A stretch of DNA of 64,000 bases. It comes from Terebella lapidaria. Lineage: Eukaryota > Annelida > Polychaeta > Terebellida > Terebellidae. Positions 24,840 to 36,689 of this stretch are shown here, in pieces (position 1 is the first letter of the stretch; the number at the start of each line of letters is the position of its first letter). The translations under genes were made by a program, and so were the position numbers. The stretch covers positions 12,086,664 to 12,150,663 of the forward strand of contig OX424556.1 of NCBI GenBank assembly GCA_949152475.1. The letters are read 5' to 3'. The notes under the pieces are model-generated. The model was not told the DNA's origin. It searched no databases and was given only the letters and a program-made list of their open reading frames with translations.

Positions 24840-26637
24840 TTGTTCATTCAAAATAACATTTTTTTTCTCTCGAAATAGATATTGCTCACTCGAAGTAGAT
24901 TTCGTTCACTCGAAATATCATTTCATTCAATTCACAGTCTCCTGTTCTGCACCTGACAGAAATTATGATTCACAGCGATGTGGAGCATATAGAGGATGAC
25001 GTTCTGGAGTTTTGGCCAAGGGCATAAAACCCCTACGTTATTTGTATTGACTGTGAGTTCGACATATGAAGAAAAGGGCTTATTCCATCCTGAAACGTAA
25101 ATTAATATAATATTGGTTTGCTTCACCTCATAATCGTAGCAAGGTCCAATAATTCGATCTGCAGTTTTTTACTTCGTAGTAGGCATGCCTAATCATACTA
25201 TCTAGACAATGCCTTCTTTGCATTCATAGAAGGTCAACAGTACGGTCAGAATGTAATTATGTTAATTGGGCTTCGCAGTAGCTTGGGTCTAGTGTGGGAC
25301 CTTTAGAGAGGTTTGAAAGATGTACTGCAAAATATAGGTCATTTCAAAAGTTGATCTCTATTTTCTATGGAAAAGTTCTCTCCATACGATCATCCTATTC
25401 GGAGCAATTCCAATATCACAAGTAGTAGGAAATATGGTCATGATATTCATGGATACCCTGGTGAAACTTTTGAAGTATTCACAATATTTTGCGGTTTTTA
25501 GGCATGAATAAATTGTATAGATTTATACGACCTAACCTTCTTTTCTTTTTTAGAAACTGCTACAGTTTTTCTGTTCGATCTTTCACATTGTAAGCTTTAT
25601 ACGACCTAACCTCCTTTTTAAAAAGAATTGCTACGATCTTTCTGTTGAACAAATGTTTTCATGCTGCGGTAAGATAGCAGGCTGCTTGCTGCGGTACGAT
25701 AGCAGGACCGGGCTGCTTATGTCCCCAAATGTTGTCTTCATATGCAGAGGCGACAACTTGGCAATCTATGCTCGCTGTCGACCATGTGGGCATATTTCTG
25801 TATCCATTCATCCCTGTAGCCCAAAACATGTGATTCGTATAAAGTATATGATCTTTTTGCCCTATACTCGAGTATGATACCATCCTAAATCCTGTTACTG
25901 GTAATTTCGAAATCCCCAGTAGTCAACAATGAGTCAAATTGTTGTAATAAATTAGTAATACATAACTAAATCACATGTTCGCTACAGTGTCAGTGGCCAT
26001 AAAACTGAAAAGGGGTGAAGAATTGACTTAATTTATTCATTTCTTTGCAGTTTTTTTTTGCATATTTATACTCTCTCTATATAATGATAATATCTGCACA
26101 TAAATTGGTTGGTGAATATGTTAAAATTTCGTGAATATGCGAATATTTCATCCATTTTCTTTTTTCTTTCAAATGCATAATGTTATAATGATGTTTGATG
26201 GTAATGAATGATGATTGACTCATCTGAGCGGTTCCTCACTAGAGCTTGTCTTTTAGTAGTAGAACTATTTTTTTCAGCAATATTTCCACAAAATCTTCCT
26301 CACCCAAAATATTAGCTCGTGCTCCTGCCCCATATCCAGTGGCATTCGTTTCCGTATTACAGATTAAATGAAATGACCACTAATCGCAAAGGGGAGGCAT
26401 GAAAAGCGCTCACAAATCATGTGTCCTGAACAACCTAATTTCAGCGCAACATGTGTCATTAAATACATTACAGTCCTGATGTGCATGATGAACTAAATAA
26501 CAAAACTAACATGCATAGCCTACGTTTATTTTTGTAATAAAGCACCCCTCCACCCCCCCCCGCCAAAAAAAAGGTTATACTATTGCAATTTCCCGGCATG
26601 CTTTCCAATCTATCGCCATGTCAGAGAGATGTGGACC
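24840..26637. other. Gene-poor stretch with small local duplications
   Basis: No gene supported. It contains about three copies of a TTCACTCGAAATAGAT-like unit of roughly 22 bp (24845-24930). A diverged duplication has TTTATACGACCTAACC at about 25526 and 25597. There is also a short duplication of CTGCGGTAAGATAGCAGG (25663-25708). Confidence 0.5.
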
Positions 26638-26895
26638 AGAATGCTATCTTATATATATAATCACACCACGTTGTGATTGATAACATTTCATTGTTTCTAT
26701 AAATGGAGTGAATATGAAGAATGTCCTGCACTTATAGCAGTACATGAATCATGTAGTTGACTGATCGTCCGTGCGGATTTGCGATGAAAGGGGCTTTCAC
26801 TCAGACATTGCCATTTTTCATGACATGGAGGGAATAGAACTACTTCCCACAGAGAATAGAACACATTTCCCATTTCTCGATATCGGAAAGTGTCA
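26638..26895 (+). mobile_element. Diverged fragment of the Penelope-like 3' region
   Basis: Aligns collinearly with the part of the Penelope-like array around 56540-56750: GTTTCTATAAATGGAGTG, then TGACTGATC, then AGGGGCTTT, then CATGACATGGAGGG and CTCGATATCG. It is a much older insertion than the array at 56-63 kb and carries no recognisable RT segment. Confidence 0.7.
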
Positions 26896-27130
26896 GAACT
26901 CAGGACACAAGAAATATTTTAGTACTGTTACAGACGCCATTCTTTTGTTGGGTCAGACATTTTTTATGGTTCTGATGAGTCTGTGATTATAGAGACATCC
27001 TTTCGAAGATAACATCTCATATGGGCTTGAATAAATCATGTCAATTTATCTAATTTGTTCAAGTAAATCATATCCCACACGTTTGGTTGGCATCACGAAT
27101 AATCAAATATCCCACTTCCAGAGGATGATA

Positions 27131-27926
27131 CGGTGGCTGATATATGCCATAGTTTTATTATTGAGTTTTCGTTTATTTAGGATATTTTCCAGACGGATGT
27201 AATACACGTACTTAATATTAAATATGCGTACTTAATATTAAATACGCGTACTTAATATTGAATACACGTTCTTAATATTAAATACGCGTACTTAATATTA
27301 AATACACGTACTTAATAATAGATACGTATACTTAATATTAAATACGTGTACTCAATGTTAAATAAGCGTATTCAATATTAAATACACATACTTAATATAA
27401 AATACGTGTATTTCATGTTAAAGACACATACTTATTATTAAATACCAGACAGTTAGATATTATGTTTTTTTTTGGCAGCGCCATGTCGCTTGATATATAC
27501 CTTGTTTCTCGAGACATACACAGCAACATAACCACATCCATTTTTTTGCTAATTCAATATTAAGTACGCGTCTTTAACATTAAGTATGCATATTTAGTAC
27601 GCGTACTTAATATTATGTAGGCCTACGCATGTTTAATATTATGAACGTGTATTTCATATTAAGTATGCGTATTTAATATTAGGTATGTGTATTAAATATT
27701 AAGTAAGCATAATTAATAATAAGTACGCGTATTTAACATTAAGTATGCATATTTAATGTTTATACGTGTATTTAATATTATGTACGCGTATTTAATATTA
27801 AGTACGCGTATTCAACATTTAGTACGTGCATTTAATTATTTTATTTTCTTTAGAATGTTCTTCTGGAAAAAAATAAAAATATCAAATGAAATCTGAAAGA
27901 TAAAACTATGGCATATATCAGCCACC
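27131..27926. mobile_element. Foldback element with minisatellite arms
   Basis: The outer flanks are inverted repeats: GGTGGCTGATATATGCCATA (from 27132) and its complement (about 27906-27926). Inside, the left arm (about 27195-27445) is a tandem array of about 19-bp units, TACTTAATATTAAATACGCG-like. The right arm (about 27546-27836) is an array of the reverse complement, TATTTAATATTAAGTACGCG-like. A non-repetitive centre of about 100 bp separates them. The whole could fold into a long hairpin. Confidence 0.85.
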
Positions 27927-28490
27927 ATAGGATGATGACTTTCATTTCGTTCGTTTGATGACAAGGCCATTATACGATGTTCTCCAAATTGATCGAATAT
28001 TTCGACAAACTCTCGTCTTGTATGTGCTTCATTCACCACGGACTTGTTTGAAACAATCAGACTCTCACTGAGGGAATAATGTATTCACACGTAATGGTAT
28101 ATCATATACGTGGAACCAACACGCAACTAAACAGTATTCCGGGCGAACACAATTGAGTACGTTATCCAATCGCAAAGCGATTTTTTTTTTCAAATTTCGT
28201 GAATCCACATAAATGTAGTTCTGGCTCTAAGGGGTCATTCGTGTCCATTGCTCTTTCACGGTATTACCTCAAATGTTATAATTATATATGCCAGGACTGT
28301 AAAAAAAAATCAAGTACGTTTTCTGTACAGAGCCAGTTGAAATATTTTCGTGATGCGCTGAAATCTGAAAACAGTGGTACTCTGATTTCTGGCAATTATC
28401 CAAGCCTGGACTGATGTACTTTTCCCGTGTGTTATATTTCCATTGAATTGGTATTACTGATGACTAGTGATGGCTAATCGTTGGCATTAA

Positions 28491-29553
28491 AGTCATAGTA
28501 GCAAGGTCCCATTATATGGTTTTATTCCTGTTCAGATAAAGGCATTGTTGACATTTGGTGATAAAAATATGTTCGCGTTAATTGGTAATCAATAACAGCG
28601 ACATATAATCGAGTATATTGAGCCAGTATTGCAATCGCCTTCTCATGCCGATGAAAAAAAATAGCTTCGGCAGTTTCCGTAATCGTGACGTCAGTTGAGG
28701 CAAAATGTGCTTTGATGGCTCGCCAAAAACGTAAAATACGTAATAGGACTGGACAGTGAGATTTGAAACGTTGCGTTATTTTACGTGATTTCGTCATTCT
28801 GGAGACAAACATCTTTCCCGCCAAATTTTCTGCCAAATTTGGAAAATTCTAATTGTTCGATTCTGCATAACATTATTGCAAACTATCGGAAATACACCAG
28901 ACTTTCAGATACAATTATTGACATCTTTCCGTCGGTATAGAGTCAATAAATAATAATTGTGCATCATTATATCCTGTTCATTTAGGGGTCTGAAAACCGT
29001 ATGTTTGTGGTCATCGTCACGACTACCGAGACCGCAGAAAAAGAAATGTTGCTCCAAGTATATATATCCAAGTCGCATATTCATTCCGTGGTGTATGTTT
29101 GACAATTCAAGTGAATGGGTGAGATGGCAGGAATACGGCACTTCTTGTATTGATATTTGGAATCAGTACTATTTATTCACCCGGAACGGAGGTTTATTGA
29201 ACTGCAAGGTGTCCACTAATCTTATTTGCTGGTTTTAGCGTGTTTTCTTTTGAATCGTATGCATTTTGAAGTGATTTTCCATCTTTGAGCTGGCCACCAA
29301 ATTACGTATTTTGAGTTTTTGGCGAGCCATCAAAGCACATTTTGCCTCAACTGACGTCACGATTACGGAAACTGCCGAAGCCGTTTTTCCATCGGCATGA
29401 GAAGGCGATTGTAATACTGGCTCAATATACTAAATTATATGTCGCTGTTGTTAACTAACAATTACCGCGAACATCTTTTTTATCACTAAATGTTCACAAT
29501 GTCTTAATCTGAACAGGAATAAAACCATATAATGTGACCTTGCTACTATGACT
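28491..29553. mobile_element. 1.06-kb long-TIR element bounded by TTAA
   Basis: Terminal inverted repeats of about 245 bp (28491-28735 and about 29310-29553) start AGTCATAGTAGCAAGGTC, with TTAA at both outer edges (28487-28490 and 29554-29557). The arms share GGCGAGCCATCAAAGCACA, TGACGTCACGATTACGG and CTGAACAGGAATAAAACC. Divergence is low, roughly 5-8 percent by eye. TTAA suggests piggyBac-type insertion, but a palindromic TTAA could also be part of the TIR. The 570-bp centre has a 93-codon frame (28957-29238) without known domains. Confidence 0.82.
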
Positions 29554-29775
29554 TTAATTCCGAATCATGCTCCAATATCGATATTTTTTGGTTATTTGGA
29601 GCAAAAAATCTTTGAGTTTGGAAAATGTGTAAAAGTTTGAAGGCTTGCCATACTCTCAGTGTTATGAAAAAAGCTACCAAATTTTCCCACATATGTCTTT
29701 ATGGGGTCCTTCAAACATACTAATTCAAATTGCATGGCATATAGTCGTTAGCGTTTTTTGGGTCTGATCAATTTC

Positions 29776-29850
29776 GTGACTGTATATCGATCTACCAACT
29801 CGTAACTGTATATCGATCTACCAAACTAGTGAATTTACATCGATCTACCA
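29776..29850 (+). repeat. Three-copy minisatellite born from NHL coding sequence
   Basis: The motif TGTATATCGATCTACCAA occurs three times in about 75 bp. It corresponds to the TGTATATGGATCTACGAC codons (C-I-W-I-Y-D) of the intact NHL copy 2 near 13663, present once there. The array therefore arose by local duplication after the copy became non-functional. Confidence 0.7.
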
Positions 29851-30073
29851 ACGAAATGCACTCGGCACAACATACTACCACTCTCCTAACTTGCCGAATA
29901 TCTGGCAGTGGTACGGAGTGTACTCGGGTCATGTTTATGTCGCAGATGATGGCATTACGTGTGTCAGGAAATTCAATCATCTGCCAGTGTTAATCAGTGT
30001 CTTGCCTCCTCCGTGAACTCCTCACATTGATTGTTTGTCGCACAGAGGCATAACATGTTGGAAGATATTTTTA

Positions 30074-30374
30074 CAGAGCCGCTGAGAGGTTATAGAAGAT
30101 TTATTTCATTTCCTTACGATCTTAGTGCCTTCCCTCACATTCGAGATTGTCTACTTCGCATTCCGGATCACATTTCCACCATCAGATCATCTTGCATTCC
30201 ATCTCATACTGGGATGCGTTCCCTCACTATTGCTTTAGCAAAACATTCACGTGGGAGTCTTTGAGCTCCAGCACAAACAAACCTTTCCGAGGGATCGCAT
30301 TGTAATGCAATCGAGAGTGAAAGTGATTACAATGTGTCAGAAATTATTTCTTCCATGTCCTCTCAGCGGCTCTG
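30074..30374. mobile_element. 301-bp hAT-like MITE
   Basis: Terminal inverted repeats CAGAGCCGCTGAGAGG and CCTCTCAGCGGCTCTG bound the element. The flanking 8-mers TATTTTTA (30066-30073) and TATTTTCT (30375-30382) match at six of eight positions. A CAGAG terminus with an 8-bp target duplication is the hAT signature. It sits inside the duplicated 3' flank of the NHL pseudogene; the intact paralogue at 13.9 kb lacks it, showing that insertion followed duplication. The internal sequence is non-coding. Confidence 0.85.
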
Positions 30375-31472
30375 TATTTTCTTGACAGCGAATCACTATT
30401 CCACACTATTCGCTTCTCCGTGATGAATATGTGCTCCATTTGAGACCAAATTGATGGATTGCACAATCCTTTAGAACCTAGCAAGTCGTGTGTTGTATCT
30501 GACATTACGTTACTTTTGGTTGGCAATAATAAAAACAAAAGTTCTATTCTCATTTCATAGAGAACTGTATTGTCCAGCACAGCTTCGTTGATCGGTTGAA
30601 AAACGACACATATGGATGACATGACCACGCTGAAAGCAACAAATCTATATAAAAAAAACCGCATTACAGTATGAAGATGTGTATAGAATATATAATAGAC
30701 GTTTCATGACAAGGCCCAGTATCATTTACAAAAAGCACGTGATAATAAGTACAACACACATAAGCTAGTATGAAGACCATTGTCTCCCCCATATGCCTTG
30801 AGAACATGATATGATACCATTGCATTCTACCTGATTCAACCCCAATGAAATGTTCTGCATGACAATACGACTGTACTCCATATAAAATGTGTCCCTATCA
30901 CATGGTTGTGTGTCCTGTTTTGGACCTGTTTTGGACACATATTCAATATTCTAACAGGAATTTGTATGAAAGCAGGACACATGAATAATTTAATTGAGTG
31001 TAGTGTACCTCCAACATCGTCCAGTTTCTAAATACCGAAATCAGTATATTTTAGAACCATTTTTGCAAATATTTCTTTCAAATTTCCGACCGAAAGTGCT
31101 AAATAGCTAAACAACAACTACAAAAGCAGCAAAGAAAAAAGCAAAAAAAATATATGTCAAAATGTCAGTATGATTACCAACAGAGTGAAATTGTTAGTTT
31201 TCAAAGGAAACAAAGTATTTTCGAAGCAATAAATATGCACAGTCACATATACGTCATCGGCTGTTTGATATAGCGTCCTTAGCCACCGTATACGCAGATA
31301 GACTAGACGCACCGAATGCACAACACCACAAAGTTGTCAACAATAATGTTAATTGGTAAGTAAGTATCGACCTAGTTATTACCTCCAGTACAACCCGATT
31401 TGATGATGACTATAGCAAACCTAAAATGAACCTGAATATTATGTGGGGTTTCTTTCGGATTTCTAAATTGTT

Positions 31473-31740
31473 TAAAAGTAAAAAGTAAAGTTAACATTTA
31501 TTAAGCGCTCTTTTATAGAACGTAGTTCTAAGTAAAGGCGCCGTACACTTTACCCCAGTATAGAATTACTACACAGCTGCCACAGTACGGCGCTACACTA
31601 TAGCATCCTATTGAATTATAGAGATAGACAATTAGTGGTGCACACCTTGCCTAAAAATAACTCAGTGGTCCAGCCTGAGTCCCGAACCCAAGACCTTTGC
31701 GTTACGAGACCAGTGCCTTATCCACTGTGCTATCCACTCC
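31473..31740 (-). mobile_element. tRNA-derived SINE
   Basis: Read on the minus strand, it starts GTGGATAGCACAGTGGATAA, containing an A-box-like TAGCACAGTGG. About 35 bases on is a B-box-like GGTTCGGGACTC. A tRNA-unrelated body follows and ends in AGCGCTTAATAAATG and a run of short A/T-rich repeats. The anticodon arm does not pair properly, so it is not a functional tRNA gene. Confidence 0.75.
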
Positions 31741-32700
31741 ACTCATAGGTATCAGATTTATTTATCGACGGTCCATGATGATGGGCAATTCTGTCTTCCC
31801 CATCCCCCGTCGAGTGACAATTTTGAATTTGGAAAGCACATTCGAAAGGTTGTTGGGCAGTCGTATACTAATTCCATCAGGTGCACAGTAGAAACAATGA
31901 GGTTCCTTTTTGCCACCAGGATCGCCACCATGTAATTCAGGTATAGATAAACTATAGAAACAGTCTACTGTGCCAAATATATACAAAAACGTAATATTAT
32001 ATGTTACATTGAATTTTTGTCATGCTTGTTTTTGCATAATGCAGACAATGGACATGACGTATGTTGTACTCCTTGGGCATAATAGACTGTTTTAGAGCCC
32101 CAAAAGCACATGGCATCTGCCCCATTACATTTCACGCACGATATGCCCTGATGACACCTGTGCGTCGTTGGATAAAATATTCCGTCCGGAATATTACGTC
32201 TATTCAAAAAGTTGTCGGTCCTAAACATTGTAATTGAAGCATGATTGCGGATGAAAGTCAATTATCACACCTCGTGTGTTGTGCTACATGGAATAATGAT
32301 TTTTAATCTTTCAATGATGATATGAAAAATCGATGATGAATCAACATTCCAGTTTGAATTATTTCATATTTCATAAAGACACTAAAAATGATTGTTTCCA
32401 ACTGTTTTCTGGAGTCCTGGGCATCATGATGATATTTTTGCTTGTTTTTTTGTTGTTGTTGTTGTCACTGATGTATATATGAAAGTTGAACATGTGTTTC
32501 ATTTTTGGAAAAGTAGTTTGGACATGTTAAGCATGCACTTTGTGTAAAATGTTGAGTTGTCTGGATTTGATATAATTCGATGGTGGCCGTCTTGCATTTC
32601 CCTACAAATAAGGAAAAACTGTTGTATTTATTGCAAAGCAAACCCCAGAATCGACATCTACGTGCTAGACAACACAAGAAACATAGGCCCAAGGGACCTG
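31741..32700. other. Dispersed repeat R (minus) and uncharacterised DNA
   Basis: 31845-31945 on the minus strand matches repeat R (GTTTCTACTGTGCACCTGAT). Two minus-strand open frames (32261-32004, cysteine-rich; 31986-31762) look tempting but the second is repeat-derived, and neither shows a recognised domain. I see nothing else. Confidence 0.4.
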
Positions 32701-33842
32701 TAGCTTACCAGCTAGTCAATGGGTGATCGTCCCCATCGTCCGGTAACTACAAGGTCACAAGTATATTCAGCATAATCATTTCTTATCTGTTCACAATTGA
32801 TTCTTCACAATATGATTCACAATTGATTATTGACAACAAGTGAGATATGCGCCATTTTGTGCTCTGACCTTGAAAATGAGGTCAAAGGTCAAACTCAAGG
32901 TCATTAGAATATTCGGCATACATGTCCACAATTAATTCCTAAGCTGTAAAGTTGATAATAAGTGAGATATCAGCCTTTTTGTGCTTTGACCTTGAAAATA
33001 AGGTCAAAGGTCATATTCAAGGTCACGAGAATATTCAGCATGGATCATTTCTGATATGTTTATAATTGATTCCCAAGCTGTAAAGTAAATAATAAGCGAG
33101 ATATTAGCCAGTTTGTGCTCTGACCTTGAAAATGAGGTCAAAGATCAAATTCAAGGTCATCAGAATATTCGGCATATATCATTTCCTGTATGTCCACAAT
33201 TGATTTCTATGCTGCAAAGTCGATAATAAGCGAGATATTAGCCATTTTTGCTTTGACCTTCAAAATAAGGTCAAAAATCAAATTCAAGGTCACGAGAATA
33301 TTAAGCATATATCACTACCTATATGTCCACAATTGATTCCTGAGCTGTAAGTCAATAATAAACGAGATATTGACCATTTTGTGCTCTGACCTTGAAAATG
33401 AGGTTAAAGGTCAAATTCAAGGTCACGAGAATATTCAGCACATATCATTTCCCATATGTCCACAATTGATTTAAAGTCTCTGGTCACACGCAGACCAGCG
33501 ATTCAAGAGCATCGAAACTTATACACATTTTAATGATATATGAGGGGAACATTTTGAAAATAAAATCTCAAAACTGATCAGACAAATAATTTTTGAAGTT
33601 GAAAACATGCAAAAACAGCCATTTTCGGCATAAAAATGTCCGCCAAAACTGCATAAACGATTCAGTAAAAAAACATGAAAATAAAAAAACGTCTAGGGGT
33701 ATTGACCCAACACATATTCACACAAATTTATGGGCAAATTCATCAGCCTGAAAAAAGATAAAAAATGTTAACAGATGATGCGGCGGACGACGACGACGAC
33801 GGACGAAAAATCACAACATCAGCTTTTCGGCCCGGTAAGCTA
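32701..33842 (+). mobile_element. AGGTCA-array non-autonomous element, copy C
   Basis: Terminal 9-bp inverted repeats TAGCTTACC (32701) and GGTAAGCTA (ending 33842). Inside are five tandem units of about 130 bp (starting near 32864, 32985, 33116, 33251 and 33384), each with TGACCTTGAAAATGAGGTCA-like sequence and GATTCCTAAGCTGTAAAG-like spacers. A GACGACGACGACGGACG tract lies near the right end. It is non-coding. Confidence 0.8.
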
Positions 33843-34478
33843 AAAACTAGAATTCATCATCTTTGTGCAAATATTGGATGAGATATTGCATTATCTACAT
33901 TCCAATTCAAACAGTGGTGGCAATTTTGAATTTTGGGTCATAACTTTGTAATAACAAAGATCTCGGCATTATATCAAAAATCAGTCAACATAACCTAACT
34001 ATCCTCTATGCTAATGCCAATTTTGGTGCTTTAACCACCAAATGCACAACTATTTCACATATGTACCCCACTGCCTTGATGACGACAGTACGGAGTGTAG
34101 TACAGTCTGAGTCTGTGTCCATGGGATCCCTGTGGACAGTGTTGAACTACCGATAATGCTTTCCATCCGGGATCTGTAAAGTTTGCAAGAACTTCTGCAG
34201 AACGCCCATGGACATACTGGGATACAGCCGTTCCTTCTACCAAGATGATGTTCAGGAATTTCCATCCCAGAGCCGGAAAACGCAAAACGTAACACAACTG
34301 ATAAATGGCGAATAACTGTTGATATATTTCTCATTCTGTAACATGTATATTATTGTGATTTTCATGATGCAAGATTTCGTTTGCATATTGCAGAAATAAG
34401 CCTTTGCAAGATGCAAAAGCCATGAAGACGACAAGACTGCTAATGTTTTCTGTAAAACCCTACATAAACAAAAAGTAG

Positions 34479-35033
34479 AAGGTCTCCCTGGATGTCGATC
34501 TTTGGAAGAATGTCATGTCTGGAAGAATCTTCACCTTACTCAACCACTTGTGGGGATGTCAATGGGCAAAGAAAACCTCACGTCGAGATGTTGATGACCT
34601 GATAGCGAGGTTGGAATCCAAGATCAAACGCTGGAAGCAGGTGTGGAGGTATGTTAAAAAAACACACACACCATGAATCGTTATACGTGTACAATGAAAT
34701 ATGCAAGGCACTGAACTGCATATAAATTTAAAATTTTATTCAAACTAATGAATGTAATTGTGAATAACCGCAATTGAAATAACTGGAGGAATATATGTTT
34801 ATTTGTGGTGAAATAAACGAACTAATTTTTTATATAAATATGTAATTATGCTTCATAATCATCATTTCAGAAGGAAGAGACAGAAGCTTGCGACATGTGC
34901 TTGTTCCAGCTGTTCCGAGACGATTGTCTTCCCTTCCAATAGGCGCCACATCCAGCAGGAAGGATGCACTGTCACGTGGACTGCGCCCAATCGAGTGCTA
35001 GGGCTCACCATCACAGCGTTTGGCTTTTGTTGA
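34479..35033 (+). CDS. Candidate two-exon fragment of a cysteine-rich secreted precursor
   Basis: Exon 34479-34648 reads KVSLDVDLWKNVMSGRIF, continues through LLNHLWGCQWAKK and LIARLESKIKRWKQVW, and ends at a GTATGT donor in phase 2. A 222-bp intron ends ATTTCAG. Exon 34871-35033 continues in phase, creating RRKRQKLATCACSSC, then GCTVTWTAPNRV and a stop after AFGFC. The RRKR at the junction looks like a furin-type cleavage site before a Cys-rich tail. A possible further Cys-rich frame (CRSARHCVCDWNGLKERC) lies at about 35137-35206. The upstream acceptor is poor and no signal peptide exon was found, so this may be a partial or dead gene. The family is not recognised. Confidence 0.35.
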
Positions 35034-35274
35034 CCAAAACAAAACCCATGAGGTCAGATTCTTGTCAGGAAATAGATGTCAGCGAGCCATACATTTATTA
35101 AATGTATGGGATTTTTTTTACATACTTCCCAGACTGTCGATCTGCCCGTCACTGCGTTTGTGACTGGAACGGGCTGAAGGAGCGATGTGTCGTCGTTGTG
35201 CGGATGTAAGTATCAATCTATTACCACCAATACAGTCAGATTTTGATGATGCCAATAACAAACATAAAATACAA

Positions 35275-35400
35275 CATAGTGCAATAAAAACAAAGCCCGA
35301 CCAAATAGTTTATCCAAAGACACACTGGCGTCAGGGGCAGACAGTGTGTTAAATGTAGTTGTTTCTACTGTACACCTGATGAAATTAGTATACAATTGGT
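35275..35400 (+). repeat. Dispersed repeat family R, copy 2
   Basis: AAAACAAAGCCCGACCAAAT through GTTGTTTCTACTGTACACC, collinear with 14630-14745 and, in reverse orientation, with 31845-31945. A boundary motif, AAGTATCAATCTATTACCACC (35209), precedes it and also occurs inverted at about 46448-46472. Confidence 0.6.
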
Positions 35401-36009
35401 GCAGCACTTGCACAGAATTAAAAAGTTACTAGCATGAAAAGATCTAAGATCTAGTAACACATGTGAGGCAATCTGACCAATACCCTATTTCCTTGCCGAT
35501 ATTCAGTTTTGATCAGCTCGTTATGTCGAGAATGCCAGCGGAGCTTTTTCGATTCCAAGCTGTCCGGCGTCTGTTGCTGTCTACATTTTAATTTGGTGGA
35601 CATTTACTCAAAATCTGTTATAATTTTCATTCAAATTTTGCACAGACATGGCATTTAAAATCCGAAATGTAGGCCCTATATATATAGCTGATATTTTGGT
35701 TGTCTTGAAGTTCAAATGACCTCGAGTGTTAAATCAAAAAGTTAGTGACACACAGGAGTCAATACCTCTTAAGGATTGTTTCATGATCAAGTGGAATTTA
35801 TACCAAGGGGAGAGCAGGAAATTAAAGGTTTCTGGCTGCTTAATATTGCATACTAGTTACAAAGGTATGGACAATATAATGTTTCTCCTCCTCTAGCCAA
35901 ACACTACATCGTATTAGCTACATGGTGTTGTTTTCATACCAGTATCATAGTCATTTCAAAAGAGTTCTCACGACAATGCCTTGCTCCATAATAAGGAAAC
36001 AAGGATGTG

Positions 36010-36635
36010 GGGATGCATACGTCAAATACACCTTGAACGTTGTACATAGCTTATTATGTTGCGAGTGTGTGGACTCCTCTAGGATAAGAAACTGATCCAT
36101 GTTGTCTGACCATGCAATACCAAGGCTATATCACGGAAAAATGCCCCGGAGGGTGAAAATGGGCACGTGCTAAGATTTCCAAGAAAGTAAAGAAAAAACT
36201 ACTGAAAATGAGACATTGATTAAGGCGTCGATCAGTTACTGATACCATACTGACATAAAAACACCAATTTTGTCGTGTGCCCTGCAGTTTCCATGCGGAT
36301 CACGACCGGAGCCAAATAACTGTCTTTTACACTGAAGGAAACAAAACAGACGACACCGGAATGGCTTCTTTTGATTACAGAACCAAGAAGTGGGACGGAG
36401 ATGAGACATATTGTCTCTATTCGGGCCCAGTAATTGCAGTAATCGTTTTTGCCCACTAGCTTTTACAGTCCAGTTAAGTTCACAGAGGGGACTCTGATTA
36501 TGGATTGAGGTTTCCAGCAGGTTGCGTGTGCAATTTATTGGCCAATGCTTTCTTTTATACTGTGTATTATATCCACTACCGGTCATGCAAATAACATAAT
36601 ACCATCAGGCATGAGAAAAACATTGTTAATGTGAA
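36010..36635 (+). pseudogene. Ependymin-related pseudogene 1
   Basis: Collinear with exons 1-3 of the gene at 22699. An exon 1 remnant lies at about 36030-36160 (TTGAACGTTG, GTGTGTGGACTCCT, CCATGTTGTCTGACCATGCA), with frameshifts and no usable start. An exon 2 remnant is at 36288-36390, still open and reading FHADHDRSQITVFYTEG and then MASFDYRTKK. An exon 3 remnant is at about 36556-36632. The donor after exon 2 is lost. Exons 4 and 5 are missing, replaced by a Penelope-like fragment. Intron 1 is much longer relative to exon 1 decay than expected for a processed copy, so it arose by DNA duplication. Confidence 0.85.
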
Positions 36636-36689
36636 TTCATTTTTCATTCTTTTGTTTGGATAAATTATAGTTAATTTTTGGATGGTTCC

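Larger units (their letters stand above)
29760..30545 (+). pseudogene. NHL gene pseudogene: 3' end plus duplicated 3' flank
   Basis: From about 29762 the DNA matches codons for the last part of NHL copy 2 (TCTGATCAATTTCGTGACTG aligns to the SDCLRG region; ATGCACTCGGCA aligns to KALGS; GTGTCAGGAAATTCAATC aligns to the IRKFN end). The match continues past the stop into 3' flank: TCAGTGTCTTGCC, TCACATTGATTG, then after an insertion GTGCTCCATTTGAGACCA and the AATAAA near 30528. The 5' part of the gene is absent, the frame is broken, and a small tandem expansion (29776-29850) and a hAT-like element (30074-30374) interrupt it. Confidence 0.85.

Noticed and set aside
27195..27836. CRISPR-like regular repeats
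   Set aside because: The units are contiguous without unique spacers, diverge from each other, and invert at the centre; this is a eukaryotic minisatellite foldback.
28522..28836. 104-codon minus-strand ORF
   Set aside because: Most of it is the TIR of the element at 28491-29553; the frame is incidental.
31665..31740. Functional tRNA gene
   Set aside because: A and B boxes are present, but the anticodon arm does not pair and the sequence continues into a SINE body.
31762..32261. Small cysteine-rich secreted protein on the minus strand
   Set aside because: Part of the downstream frame matches dispersed repeat R, and no signal peptide or reliable splice join links the two frames.
34055..34334. 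Two overlapping minus-strand frames of 80-94 codons
   Set aside because: No recognised domain, no splice signals that join them to anything, and overlapping alternative frames on both strands.
34479..35033. Interleukin-17 or noggin-like gene
   Set aside because: I tested the cysteine spacing and found neither the IL-17 C-terminal pattern nor the noggin cysteine ladder; kept only as an unrecognised candidate.
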